From contig NZ_AUCH01000003.1 in the NCBI RefSeq assembly GCF_000429665.1, positions 62,001 through 126,000 of the forward strand: a stretch of DNA of 64,000 nucleotides, given 5' to 3'. Under the pieces are notes generated by a model. That model saw only the letters and a program-made list of their open reading frames with translations, searched no databases and was not told where the DNA came from. The translations under genes and the position numbers were made by a program. Origin of the DNA: Azovibrio restrictus DSM 23866 (lineage in GTDB: Bacteria; Pseudomonadota; Gammaproteobacteria; Burkholderiales; Rhodocyclaceae). This document shows, one piece after another, positions 24,095 through 34,294 of the stretch (positions are counted from its first letter, which is position 1; each line of letters starts with the position of its first letter).

Positions 24095-25342
24095 ATGGCC
24101 CGGCTTGCGGTGATCGGCTGCGGCCCTGCGGGCCTGATGGGAGCGGAGGTGCTGGCCCGGGCCGGGCACCAGGTGCACTGTTTCGACGCCATGGCCACGG
24201 CCGGGCGCAAGTTCCTCATGGCCGGCAAGAGCGGCCTCAACCTGACCCACGCGGAACCCCGGCAGAATTTCCTGACCCGCTACGGCAGCGCCCGCCCCTG
24301 GCTGGAGCCCGCCCTCGAAGGCTTTTCCCCCGACGAGCTGCGCGCCTGGGCCCATGGGCTGGGCATCAGCACCTTCACGGGCTCCTCGGGCCGGGTCTTC
24401 CCGGAAGGCATGAAGGCCGCGCCCCTGCTGCGCGCCTGGTTGCAGCGGCTGCGCCAGCTGGGCGTGCACTTCCACATGCGGCATCGCTGGCTGGGCTGGC
24501 AGGACGGGGCGCTGCGCTTCCAGACCCCAGCCGGGGAACAATGCTACGACTACGAGGCCCTGCTGCTGGCCCTGGGCGGCGCCAGCTGGTCGCGGCTGGG
24601 GTCCGACGGGGCCTGGGCGACGCTGCTGACGGCCCGGCAGATTCCCGTCGCCCCGTTCCGGCCGGCCAACTGTGGTTTCGACGTGGCCTGGAGCCCCAGC
24701 TTCCGGGAACGCTACGCGGGTCAGCCGGTAAAGGCGGTCAGCGCTGCCTGTCCCGGCTTTTCCCCACGCCGGGGCGAGTTCGTGATCAGCGCCCAGGGGG
24801 TGGAAGGCAGCCTGATCTACGCCCTCTCCGCCCCCCTGCGGGATGCCCTGGCCCGGGATGGTCAGGCGGCCATCACCCTGGACCTGGTTCCCGACCGCCC
24901 CCTGGAAAAGCTGGCGGCCGAGCTCGCCCGCCCCCGGGGCCGGGATTCCCTGGCCAACCACCTGCGCCGTCGGGCCGGCATCGAGGGGGTCAAGGCCGGC
25001 CTGGTGCGGGAATGCCTGCCCCGGGAGCTGCTGGAAGATGCCAAACGCCTCGCCACGGCCCTGAAAGCCCTGCCGCTACCGGTCACCGCGCCCCGCCCCC
25101 TGGAGGAGGCCATCAGCAGCGCCGGCGGCCTGGAACTGCAGGCCCTGGACGGGCAGTTCATGCTCAAGGCCCTGCCCGGCGTCTTCTGCGCCGGCGAAAT
25201 GCTGGACTGGGAGGCCCCCACCGGCGGTTACCTGCTCAGCGCCTGCTTTGCCACCGGCCACCAGGCGGCCCGGGGCATGCTGCACTGGCTGGCCGCCGGG
25301 AACGGCCAAGGTACAGCGCCGGACGCTGACGAGACGGGCTGA
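24095..25342 (+). CDS. NAD(P)/FAD-dependent oxidoreductase, HI0933/BaiN-like (TIGR03862 type)
   Basis: The 415-residue flavoprotein starts with a dinucleotide-binding motif (LAVIGCGPAGLMGAEVL) and the family motif GRKFLMAGKSGLNLTH. It also has FTGSSGRVFPEGMKAAPLLRAW and the C-terminal FAD segment GVFCAGEMLDWEAPTGGYLL. The physiological substrate of this family is not established in most bacteria. It lies 87 bp after proB, and its stop is 12 bp from the stop of the convergent CBS gene. Confidence 0.88.
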   Translation: MARLAVIGCGPAGLMGAEVLARAGHQVHCFDAMATAGRKFLMAGKSGLNLTHAEPRQNFLTRYGSARPWLEPALEGFSPDELRAWAHGLGISTFTGSSGRVFPEGMKAAPLLRAWLQRLRQLGVHFHMRHRWLGWQDGALRFQTPAGEQCYDYEALLLALGGASWSRLGSDGAWATLLTARQIPVAPFRPANCGFDVAWSPSFRERYAGQPVKAVSAACPGFSPRRGEFVISAQGVEGSLIYALSAPLRDALARDGQAAITLDLVPDRPLEKLAAELARPRGRDSLANHLRRRAGIEGVKAGLVRECLPRELLEDAKRLATALKALPLPVTAPRPLEEAISSAGGLELQALDGQFMLKALPGVFCAGEMLDWEAPTGGYLLSACFATGHQAARGMLHWLAAGNGQGTAPDADETG

Positions 25343-25354
25343 AGGAGAACAGCC

Positions 25355-25975
25355 TCAGCGCCAGAGGCTGAGAGGCGGGTCCATCAGCACGGCACGCAGG
25401 ATGTCCCCCCGGGAAATGAAACCCACCAGCAGCCCCTGGGCATCCACCACCGGCACGCCGTCCACATCGAACTCCAGCATCACCTGGGCCACCCGGCGGA
25501 TATCCGTGACCGGATCGGCAGTGACCACCGGGGAGCTCATCACGTCCGCCACCCGCCGCTCCAGCACGTCCCGGACACTGCCCTGATCCACGTTCAGGGC
25601 GGTGAGCAGGTTGCGCTCTCCCACCACCCCCACCAGATGTCCCTGCTCCAGCACCGGCGCCTGATGCACCGACCCCTGGACCAGGCTGCGCCAGGCCCGC
25701 TCCACCGGATCGGCCGCCTGCACACACAGCAGACGCCGCTGCATTAACTGATGGGCGTGATACAGGGGCCCCCGCTCCAAGTCCTGATGCAGCACCCGCC
25801 GATAGGCCTCCAGGGCCGCACGCCCCGGGGTCGAAGCAGGAAGCTCCGGCCCCAGCTCGTCTTCCCTCCCCGCCAACGCCGGAGCCTGGCGCAGACGCGC
25901 CGCCTCCCGTACCTGGGCCAGCTGTTCCAGGGTTCCCCGGAACAGGGGGCCGGACATGCCATAAATGGAAAACAT
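25355..25975 (-). CDS. CBS-domain pair protein
   Basis: The 206-residue cytoplasmic protein has a poorly conserved N-terminal region (about 1-75) and two CBS motifs (LMQRRLLCVQAADPV to VGVVGERNLLTAL; VADVMSSPVVTADPV to VGFISRGDILRAV). CBS pairs bind adenosyl nucleotides and regulate other proteins. I chose ATG 25975 because GGAGGG lies 6 nt upstream; the frame continues to 26038 without a better site. No partner is evident: neighbours are a flavoprotein and a chemoreceptor. Confidence 0.85.
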   Translation of the reverse strand: MFSIYGMSGPLFRGTLEQLAQVREAARLRQAPALAGREDELGPELPASTPGRAALEAYRRVLHQDLERGPLYHAHQLMQRRLLCVQAADPVERAWRSLVQGSVHQAPVLEQGHLVGVVGERNLLTALNVDQGSVRDVLERRVADVMSSPVVTADPVTDIRRVAQVMLEFDVDGVPVVDAQGLLVGFISRGDILRAVLMDPPLSLWR

Positions 25976-26176
25976 CGAACCCTCCCGCGCCAAATCGTCA
26001 TGCCCAGGCCCGTCATGCAGGCCATGGGAATTCTGCATTGCCCATGGTCACGCCCGGAGGGCCTTCTGTCAAAAGGGCGCCCCCCGGAAACAGCAATGTT
26101 AGAAAATGTAAAACTGGTGATATAAAGTGATTCCAGCCAAGCCTTGCGCCCAGCCAATAATTACAGGAGACACACC

Positions 26177-27799
26177 ATGTTCCGCACCTCCAGCCTGAAA
26201 GGACGACTGACCCTGTCCGTCCTGGTTGCCCTCATCGGTCTGGTCCTGCTCGGGGCCTACCAGATCCAGCACCTGCGCACCCAGCTGCTGGAAGACCGTA
26301 AAGCCACCTTGCAGGCCGCCGTGGATATCGCCGTAGCCGTGACCAAGGATATCCAGGCTCAGGAGGCCAAGGGAGAGCTGAGCCGGGAAGCCGCCCAAAA
26401 ACTGGCCAAGGATGTGCTGCGCAGCATGCGTTACCTGGGCACCGAGTACTTCTATGTGTACGACAGCAAGGGCATGGGGGTGATGCACCCGGTACGCCCC
26501 GAATACGAAGGACAAAGCCACTGGGACCGGCAGGACAAGCAGGGCAATTACACGGTGCGGGCCCTGGTGGGGGCCGCCCTGGACAAGAGCGGCTACACCC
26601 GGAGCCTGACCCCCAAACCCGGCAGCGATGTGCAGGTGGAAAAGCTGCAGCACCTGCAGCACTTCCAGCCCTGGGACTGGGTGATCGGCACCGGACTTTA
26701 CATCGATGACCTGGATGTCGTGTTTTACCGGGAGCTGCGTAACGTCGCCCTGGTGGTAGTACTGGTGATCCTGGCCGTGGGCGCCGTAGCCCTGGGCGTG
26801 GCCCGGGCCATCCTGGCCCAGATCGGCGGAGAACCGGCAGAAGCGGTGCAGGCGATGCGCACCGTGGCCGCCGGCGACCTCACCGTGGCCCTGCACAACA
26901 CCCGGGAAAACAGTGTGCTCGGGGAACTGAACCGGCTGGTCCAGGCCCTGCGCGCCATGATGGGGGATATCTCCCGGGGAGCCGAACAGGTGTCGGGCTC
27001 CGCCACCCAGATCAGCGCCATCGCCTCCCAGGTGGCCGACGCGGCCGCCGGCCAGACCGAGGCCACCCAGACCATGGCCGCCGCCATGGAGGAGCTGACC
27101 GTGTCCATCACCCACGTTTCCGACAACGCCCTGGAAACCGAACAGCACTCCTGCTCGGCAGCCGAACTGGCCGGCACGGGCGAAGCCAAGGTCATGGATA
27201 CCGCCAGGACCCTCAACACCATGGCCGGCACGGTGGGGAACGCCGCCGGCACCGTGCGGGCCCTGTCCGAAAATGCCCAGGAAGTGGCCCGGGTGGCTTC
27301 AGTGATCAAGGACATCGCCGGCCAGACCAACCTGCTGGCCCTCAACGCCGCCATCGAGGCCGCCCGGGCCGGGGAGCAGGGCCGGGGCTTCGCCGTGGTG
27401 GCCGACGAGGTGCGGGTGCTGGCGGAGCGGACGGAAAAGGCCACGGTGGAAATCGCCCAGATCGTCAGCAGCATCCAGGCCGACACCCAGAAGGCGGCCA
27501 CGGTCATGGATTCCGCCCTGCCCGAAGCGGAAAAGGCCAAGGCCTCGGCCGACGAGACCACCACCCTGCTGCACCAGATCGCCGAGGGCTCCCGCTCGGC
27601 CCAGGCCCTGGTCAAGGAAGTCGCCGCCTCCACCCGGGAACAGAGCGAGGCCAGCACCTCCCTGGCCCAGCAGGTGGAACGCATCGCCAACCAGGTGGAG
27701 CAGACCAGCGACAGCATGCGCCAGGCCGCCCAGGCGGCCCAGTCCCTGCTCGGCATCGCCCAATCCCTGAACTCGGCCACCGCCCGCTTCCGGGTATAG
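26177..27799 (+). CDS. Methyl-accepting chemotaxis protein with single Cache sensor
   Basis: The 540-residue receptor has a first membrane helix at about 10-30 and a periplasmic single Cache domain (GTEYFYVYDSKGMGVMHP; PWDWVIGTGLYIDDLD) of the type that often binds small organic acids. A second helix is at about 180-205, a HAMP region at about 215-260 (AVQAMRTVAAGDLTVAL), and the long signalling domain has the tip motif IEAARAGEQGRGFAVVADEV. I took ATG 26177 with AGGAG 7 nt upstream. No CheB/CheR-binding pentapeptide is seen at the C-terminus (ends ATARFRV). No che genes are nearby. Confidence 0.93.
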   Translation: MFRTSSLKGRLTLSVLVALIGLVLLGAYQIQHLRTQLLEDRKATLQAAVDIAVAVTKDIQAQEAKGELSREAAQKLAKDVLRSMRYLGTEYFYVYDSKGMGVMHPVRPEYEGQSHWDRQDKQGNYTVRALVGAALDKSGYTRSLTPKPGSDVQVEKLQHLQHFQPWDWVIGTGLYIDDLDVVFYRELRNVALVVVLVILAVGAVALGVARAILAQIGGEPAEAVQAMRTVAAGDLTVALHNTRENSVLGELNRLVQALRAMMGDISRGAEQVSGSATQISAIASQVADAAAGQTEATQTMAAAMEELTVSITHVSDNALETEQHSCSAAELAGTGEAKVMDTARTLNTMAGTVGNAAGTVRALSENAQEVARVASVIKDIAGQTNLLALNAAIEAARAGEQGRGFAVVADEVRVLAERTEKATVEIAQIVSSIQADTQKAATVMDSALPEAEKAKASADETTTLLHQIAEGSRSAQALVKEVAASTREQSEASTSLAQQVERIANQVEQTSDSMRQAAQAAQSLLGIAQSLNSATARFRV

Positions 27800-27895
27800 G
27801 TTCTCCGGATATAGGCACAGCAGCGCGGGACGGGGGAACTTCCCCCCGCCCGCATCTGCCGAACCAGGGTCGCTCACCACACGAAGGAAGCCGCC

Positions 27896-28129
27896 ATGGA
27901 ACTCTGCCGCCACGACCTGGGCAATCTGTTCGCCCAACTGGGGCTGGCCTCGGACCCAGCCAGCCAGAACCGCTTCATCGCCCAGCACGCCCCGCTTTCC
28001 CCGGACCTGCCCCTCGCGGCCGCCCCGTTCTGGAGCACCGCCCAGGCCGCCTTCCTGCGCGAGGAAATCCTCGATGACGCCGACTGGGCCGAAGCCATAG
28101 ACGAACTGGACAGCCGCCTGCGGGCCTGA
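27896..28129 (+). CDS. DUF2789 family small protein
   Basis: The 77-residue acidic protein begins MELCRHDLGNLFAQLGL and contains APFWSTAQAAFLREEILDDADW, the signature of DUF2789, a cytoplasmic all-helical family of unknown function. The ATG is preceded by GAAGGAAG. It follows the chemoreceptor by 96 bp and precedes an unrelated small gene. Confidence 0.8.
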   Translation: MELCRHDLGNLFAQLGLASDPASQNRFIAQHAPLSPDLPLAAAPFWSTAQAAFLREEILDDADWAEAIDELDSRLRA

Positions 28130-28194
28130 AACCCGTCCAGGCTGGCCCGTTACTTGCAAGATGGCGGCACGATCATCCCCCATGAGGACAGACC

Positions 28195-28458
28195 ATGCCC
28201 ACCACCACCCTGGACAAATCCGGCCAGCCCGTCGGCCCCGGTGATCAGATCCGCATCCTGGCCGTCACGCCCGACCCGGACATGGACGAGGAAGACCTGG
28301 AGCTGTTCCTGGAAATGGTGGGCTCCGTCTGCGAAGTGGAAAAGGTGGATGGTGATGGATATGCCTGGGTAACCATCTGGTGGGCCACCTCGGAAGGCTC
28401 CATCACCACCACCACCGCCCTGAGCCCGGGCCAGATGCAGAAGGTTAGCCGCTACTGA
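28195..28458 (+). CDS. Hypothetical 87-residue acidic protein
   Basis: I do not recognise this protein. It begins MPTTTLDKSGQPVGPGDQIR, has a strongly acidic middle (DPDMDEEDLELFLEM), a region alternating hydrophobic and polar residues that suggests a small beta-barrel (DGYAWVTIWWATSEG), and no signal peptide or Cys motif beyond one Cys. The GDxIRIL opening resembles SH3-like or KOW-type barrels, but this is only an impression. GAGGACAG precedes the ATG. Coding character (GC-rich third positions) supports a real gene. Confidence 0.65.
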   Translation: MPTTTLDKSGQPVGPGDQIRILAVTPDPDMDEEDLELFLEMVGSVCEVEKVDGDGYAWVTIWWATSEGSITTTTALSPGQMQKVSRY

Positions 28459-28460
28459 AA

Positions 28461-28488
28461 ACTGTAGGCTTGTGCACAAGCCTACAGT
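28461..28488. terminator. Perfect 28-bp palindrome at the 3' end of crcB
   Basis: The 14-bp arms are exact. On the minus strand the hairpin is 10 nt after the crcB stop and is followed by TTTTC, as in an intrinsic terminator. On the plus strand it follows the 87-residue gene by 2 bp but leads into C residues, so it is weaker there. Confidence 0.8.
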
Positions 28489-28497
28489 CCCCCCGGA

Positions 28498-28887
28498 TCA
28501 GCCCCAGATGCGATGGGCGCCCACGCTCAGGAGCCCCAGCCAGGTCATGAGCAGGGAGCCGCCCAGGTGCAGCATGGCCATCGCCAGCGCCCAGCCGGGC
28601 TGACCGGCCAGCAGGCGCTCCATGGTCTCGGCGGAAAAGCTGGAGAAGGTGGTCAGCCCGCCCAGGAAGCCGGTGATCACCAGCAGTTTCAGGGCCGGCG
28701 CCAGCCCCGTGTGCAGATGGAAGAGCCCCACCGCCACGCCCACCAGGAATCCCCCGATCAGGTTGGCCGCCAGGGTCCCCAGGGGGATGCCCAGCAACAG
28801 GGGATTGAGGGCCATGCCCAGCAACCAGCGGCACCAGGCTCCCAGGGCCGCTCCCAGCCCCACTGCCGCGAAATTCAGTCCGTTCAT
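28498..28887 (-). CDS. crcB: Fluoride ion channel CrcB/Fluc
   Basis: The 129-residue four-helix membrane protein exports fluoride as a dual-topology dimer. Family marks are GAALGAWCRWLLG near the N-terminus, PLGTLAANLIGGFLVG and the central GFLGGLTTFSSFSAET with its two Phe and Ser/Thr track. I chose ATG 28887 with AGGAGA about 9 nt upstream. A hairpin (GGCCGG-ATA-CCGGCC, about 28920-28934) is in the leader, but the conserved fluoride-riboswitch segments are not visible. It is a single-copy type, with no second crcB beside it. Confidence 0.93.
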   Translation of the reverse strand: MNGLNFAAVGLGAALGAWCRWLLGMALNPLLLGIPLGTLAANLIGGFLVGVAVGLFHLHTGLAPALKLLVITGFLGGLTTFSSFSAETMERLLAGQPGWALAMAMLHLGGSLLMTWLGLLSVGAHRIWG

Positions 28888-29148
28888 CCCTGATTCTCCT
28901 GCACAGGAACACGCAGCAAGGCCGGATACCGGCCCCACCTGCCCGGCCGCCGGGGGCTGCCGCCGGGCGGCTCAAGCGCTGGTTTCTCCCCTGTGTCTGC
29001 GTGCCGCCGTGCTTCAGATAGGGTTTTCAGGTTCATGGCAAGACTCCGGATTTTCCCGGCATTTTAGCCGCCCCCGGCGCCGCGGCGCCCCGCAACGGCC
29101 TCCCTGCCGCTAAAATGTCAGCCGACAGCATCGAACCCCAGGTAAATC

Positions 29149-30927
<1,779 letters not shown>

Positions 30928-31229
30928 ATCCCGCCAGGCACAGATCAGACAGGCGACGGCGCCCAGCGTCGCCTCCCCCACGGCTGCTCATGCAGGACGG
31001 CAGCCGCTCCCCCCATCCAGCAGCACTGCTGGCTCAGCCCCAAGTCGCCTTGCAGGACAAGACGATGGCCCGTAAGGCCAGCGAATTGGCGCTGCCCTGT
31101 CATGCCTTTGGCGTACAATCCCCTCGCCCAGCACAGTTCCGTGAGCTCTGACGCACGGCCAGGACTGTCGCCGTGACGGCACTGCAGTTCCGATAACCGC
31201 ATTCCCAGCGGCATCGCCGCCATCACCCC
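30928..31229. other. Gap between glnS and the transferred cassette, with a terminator-like hairpin
   Basis: A hairpin AGGCGACG-N8-CGTCGCCT lies at 30951-30974, 24 bp after glnS, without a T-run. A TACAAT at 31114-31119 is a possible -10 for the next gene, but no good -35 is present at proper spacing. I see no gene here. The base pattern changes gradually toward the cassette, making this the likely left junction. Confidence 0.5.
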
Positions 31230-32981
31230 ATGACCCGAATCGCCGAAAACCACCACTTCCCCTGCAGCGACGGTACCAACCTCTTCTACCGCCGCTGGCC
31301 CGCCGTCGCGCCGCAACGGCGCGGCGCCATCATCCTCTTCCACCGTGGCCACGAACACGGCGGACGCATGGCGCACCTGGTCGACGAACTCGATCTACCC
31401 GATTTCGACTTCTACGCCTGGGATGCCCGCGGCCACGGCAACTCGCCGGGGCCGCGCGGCGATTCGCCGAGCTTCGGGCAATCGGTGCGCGACGTGCAGA
31501 CCTTCATCGAACACATCCGCGACACCTGGGGCGTGGCCGAGTGCGACATGGCGGTGCTGGCGCAAAGCGTCGGCGCCGTGCTGATCAGCACCTGGGCCCA
31601 CGACTACGCGCCGCGCGTGCGCTGCCTGGTGCTCGCCTCGCCGGCGTTCAAGGTCAAGCTCTACGTCCCCTTCGCCCGCCCCGGTCTGCGCCTGCTGCGC
31701 GCGCTGCGCGGCAATTTCTTCGTCAACAGCTACGTCAAGTCGAAGTTCCTGACCCACGATCCGGCGCGCCAGGCGTCCTACGACAGCGACCCGCAGATCT
31801 CGCGGCCAATCTCGGTGAACATCCTGCTCGCCCTCTACGAGGCGGCCGACCGCGTCGTCGCCGACGCCCAGGCGATCACCGTGCCGACCCAACTGCTTGT
31901 CTCCGGCGCCGACTGGGTCGTGCATCACGCGCCGCAGCACCAGTTCTTCGACCGCCTGGGAACGAGCGCCAAGGAGAAGCACGTCCTCGACGGCTTCTAC
32001 CACGACACCTTCGGCGAGAAGGACCGCCACGTCGCGACCGCGCTGGCGCGCAGCTTCATCCTGCGCCAGTTCTCGCTGCCCTGGTCGCGCCCCGACCTGC
32101 GCCAGGCGCACCGCCAGGGGCCGACCTTCGACGAGGCGCAGGCACTTGCCCGCCCGCTCTCCCTGTTCAGCCCGCGCGGCCTGTACTGGGCCTTCTACCG
32201 CCTCGGCATGAAGCTCGGCGGCCTGCTCTCCGCCGGCGTCGCGCTCGGTCACCGCACCGGCTTCGATTCCGGCAGCACGCTCGACTACGTCTACCGCAAC
32301 ACGCCGACCGGCCGCGGCGCGCTTGGCCGGCTGATCGACCGCAACTACCTCGACGCCATCGGCTGGCGCGGCATCCGCCAGCGCAAGCTCAACATCGAGG
32401 AACTGCTGCGCGCGGCGCTCAACCGCCTGCAGGCGGAGGGCCAGCCGCTGCGCATCCTCGACATCGCCGCCGGCCACGGCCGCTACGTGCTGGAAGCGCT
32501 GGCCGACGCGCCGCGCCCGGAATCCGTCCTGCTGCGCGATTTCAGCCCGCTCAACGTGGACCAGGGCAGCGCCCTGATCGCCGCCAAGGGCCTGAGCGAC
32601 ATCGCCCGCTTCGAGCGCGGCGACGCCTTCGACCGCGCCTCGGTGGCGGCGGTGACGCCGGCGCCGACGCTCGGCATCGTCTCCGGACTCTACGAGCTGT
32701 TCCCCGACAACGACCGCGTCGCCGCCTCGCTCGCCGGCATGGCCGACGCCATCGCGCCGGGCGGCTACCTGATCTACACCGGCCAGCCCTGGCATCCGCA
32801 GCTCGAACTGATCGCCCGCGCCCTGACCAGCCACCGCGACGGCGAAGCCTGGGTGATGCGCCGCCGCACCCAGGCGGAAATGGACCAACTGGTCAGCGAC
32901 GCCGGCTTCGAGAAGATCGAGCAGCGCATCGACGCCTGGGGCATCTTCACCGTCTCGCTGGCCCGCCGTCGGCCGGCATGA
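31230..32981 (+). CDS. Fusion of alpha/beta hydrolase and SAM-dependent methyltransferase
   Basis: The 583-residue protein joins two enzymes. Residues about 10-290 form a monoacylglycerol-lipase-like alpha/beta hydrolase: FHRGHEHGGRMAHL as oxyanion region, DARGHGNSPGPRG, nucleophile Ser113 in LAQSVGA, and a late His in GFYHDTFGEKDRH. Residues about 390-580 form a class I methyltransferase with motif I ILDIAAGHGRY near 409. The central linker contains the SAM-enzyme approach segment SLFSPRGLYWAFYRLGMKLGG. This architecture is known from lipid loci where it is found next to PAP2-phosphatase fusions. Codons use GCG, TCG and CCG far more than the neighbours. The stop overlaps the next ATG. Substrate unknown; a lysophospholipid or acylated headgroup is likely. 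Confidence 0.85.
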   Translation: MTRIAENHHFPCSDGTNLFYRRWPAVAPQRRGAIILFHRGHEHGGRMAHLVDELDLPDFDFYAWDARGHGNSPGPRGDSPSFGQSVRDVQTFIEHIRDTWGVAECDMAVLAQSVGAVLISTWAHDYAPRVRCLVLASPAFKVKLYVPFARPGLRLLRALRGNFFVNSYVKSKFLTHDPARQASYDSDPQISRPISVNILLALYEAADRVVADAQAITVPTQLLVSGADWVVHHAPQHQFFDRLGTSAKEKHVLDGFYHDTFGEKDRHVATALARSFILRQFSLPWSRPDLRQAHRQGPTFDEAQALARPLSLFSPRGLYWAFYRLGMKLGGLLSAGVALGHRTGFDSGSTLDYVYRNTPTGRGALGRLIDRNYLDAIGWRGIRQRKLNIEELLRAALNRLQAEGQPLRILDIAAGHGRYVLEALADAPRPESVLLRDFSPLNVDQGSALIAAKGLSDIARFERGDAFDRASVAAVTPAPTLGIVSGLYELFPDNDRVAASLAGMADAIAPGGYLIYTGQPWHPQLELIARALTSHRDGEAWVMRRRTQAEMDQLVSDAGFEKIEQRIDAWGIFTVSLARRRPA

Positions 32982-34294
32982 ACGGCAAGCCGCCACTGCC
33001 CTGGAAGCGCAGCCTGCTCTGGCTGCTCTTCCTCGGCCCCTTCTTCTTTCTCAGCTACGGCCAGGCGAACCAGCTGGCGGCCAGCCGCGAGGCGGTGGCC
33101 AGCCTGTATTTCGCCTGGGAACGGCAGCTGCCCTTCCTGCCCTGGACCATCGTTCCCTACTGGTCGATCGACCTCCTCTACGGGCTGTCCTTCCTCTGCT
33201 GCCGCGACGCCCGCGCCGTCGACCGGCACGGCCAGCGCCTGCTCGCCGCGCAAGTGATCGCCGTCGCCTGCTTTCTCGCCTTCCCGCTGCGTTTCGCCTT
33301 CGCCCGCCCGGCGACCGACGGCCTGGCGGGCGCCATGTTCACCGCCCTGAGCGCCTTCGACCAGCCGTACAACCAGGCGCCGTCGCTGCACATCGCCCTG
33401 CTCGTCCTGATCTGGTTCCAGTTCGCGAAATTGCCGCTGGCCCGCCCCTGGCGCCTGCTGGTGCACGGCTGGGCGCTGCTCATCGGGATTTCCGTGCTGA
33501 CCACCTGGCAGCACCATTTCATCGACGTCCCGACCGGCGCCGCGCTCGGCCTCTTCTGCCTCTGGCTGCTGCCGGAAGCCGGCCTGCGCTCGCCGCTGCG
33601 GCGCGCCGCCGATGCCGGCCACTTCCGGCTGGCAGCGCTCTATGCCGGCGCTGCGGCAGCCCTGCTGGCGAGCGCCATCAGCCTCGGCGGGCTGGCGCTG
33701 GTCCTCGCCTGGCCGGCGCTGTCGCTGCTGCTGGTCGGCTGGAACTACGCCTGGGCGGGCAGCGCCGGTTTCCAGAAGCAGGCCGGCGGCCACAGCCTCG
33801 CCGCGCGCTGGCTGTTCGCGCCCTACCAGTTCGCCGCCTGGCTCAATTCGCGCTGGTGGACGCGGCGCCACCCCGCCCCGGTGCATATCGCCGGCGCCGT
33901 CTGGCTCGGCCGCATGCCCGACGCGACCGCCTATGCCAGCGGCGGCTTCGGCGCCCTGATCGATCTCAGCGCGGAGTTGCCGGCACCGCGCCTCGCCACG
34001 CCGCATCACGTCCATCCCTGCCTCGACCTGGTGCCGGCGGCGCCGGAAGTCCTGGGCGCGGCGGCCCGCGAGATTGCCCAGCGGGTGGCCGACGGCCCGG
34101 TGCTGGTCGCCTGCGCCCTCGGCTATTCGCGCAGCGCGGCGGCGGTCGCCGCCTGGCTGCAACTGAGCGGCCTGGCTGCCGACACCGAAGCGGCGATCCG
34201 CCTGATCCGCGAGCAGCGCCCGCAGATCGTGCTCGACGACGGCTGGCGGGCAAGCCTGGCGCAAGTCGATGCCGCCGGGAGCGAACCCGCATGA
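32978..34294 (+). CDS. Fusion of PAP2-type membrane phosphatase and dual-specificity phosphatase
   Basis: The 438-residue protein has six or more membrane helices in residues 10-260. PAP2_3 (Aur1-like) catalytic motifs are RFAFARP (about 105-111), PSLH (135-138) and HHFID (179-183). A cytosolic dual-specificity/tyrosine phosphatase domain follows at about 300-430, with the P-loop CALGYSRSA giving Cys379 and Arg385. The residue before the Cys is Ala, where many such enzymes have His. PAP2_3 members transfer or hydrolyse phospho-headgroups of lipids; the second domain may remove phosphate from the released headgroup. It overlaps both neighbours by ATGA, so it is the centre of a coupled operon. 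Confidence 0.85.
   Translation: MNGKPPLPWKRSLLWLLFLGPFFFLSYGQANQLAASREAVASLYFAWERQLPFLPWTIVPYWSIDLLYGLSFLCCRDARAVDRHGQRLLAAQVIAVACFLAFPLRFAFARPATDGLAGAMFTALSAFDQPYNQAPSLHIALLVLIWFQFAKLPLARPWRLLVHGWALLIGISVLTTWQHHFIDVPTGAALGLFCLWLLPEAGLRSPLRRAADAGHFRLAALYAGAAAALLASAISLGGLALVLAWPALSLLLVGWNYAWAGSAGFQKQAGGHSLAARWLFAPYQFAAWLNSRWWTRRHPAPVHIAGAVWLGRMPDATAYASGGFGALIDLSAELPAPRLATPHHVHPCLDLVPAAPEVLGAAAREIAQRVADGPVLVACALGYSRSAAAVAAWLQLSGLAADTEAAIRLIREQRPQIVLDDGWRASLAQVDAAGSEPA

Noticed and set aside
26153..26160. GCCAATAA resembling a sigma-28 -10 before the chemoreceptor gene
   Set aside because: Transcription would begin inside the Shine-Dalgarno region 10 bp before the ATG, and no -35 at the right spacing is seen.
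28888..29036. Fluoride riboswitch upstream of crcB
   Set aside because: I looked for the conserved GATGG and GCTGATGACGCC-like segments on the minus strand and did not find them; only a plain GC hairpin is present.
31086..31119. TTGGCG ... TACAAT as a sigma-70 promoter for the lipid cassette
   Set aside because: The spacer is 22 bp, too long for a functional pair; TACAAT alone is kept as a weak possibility.
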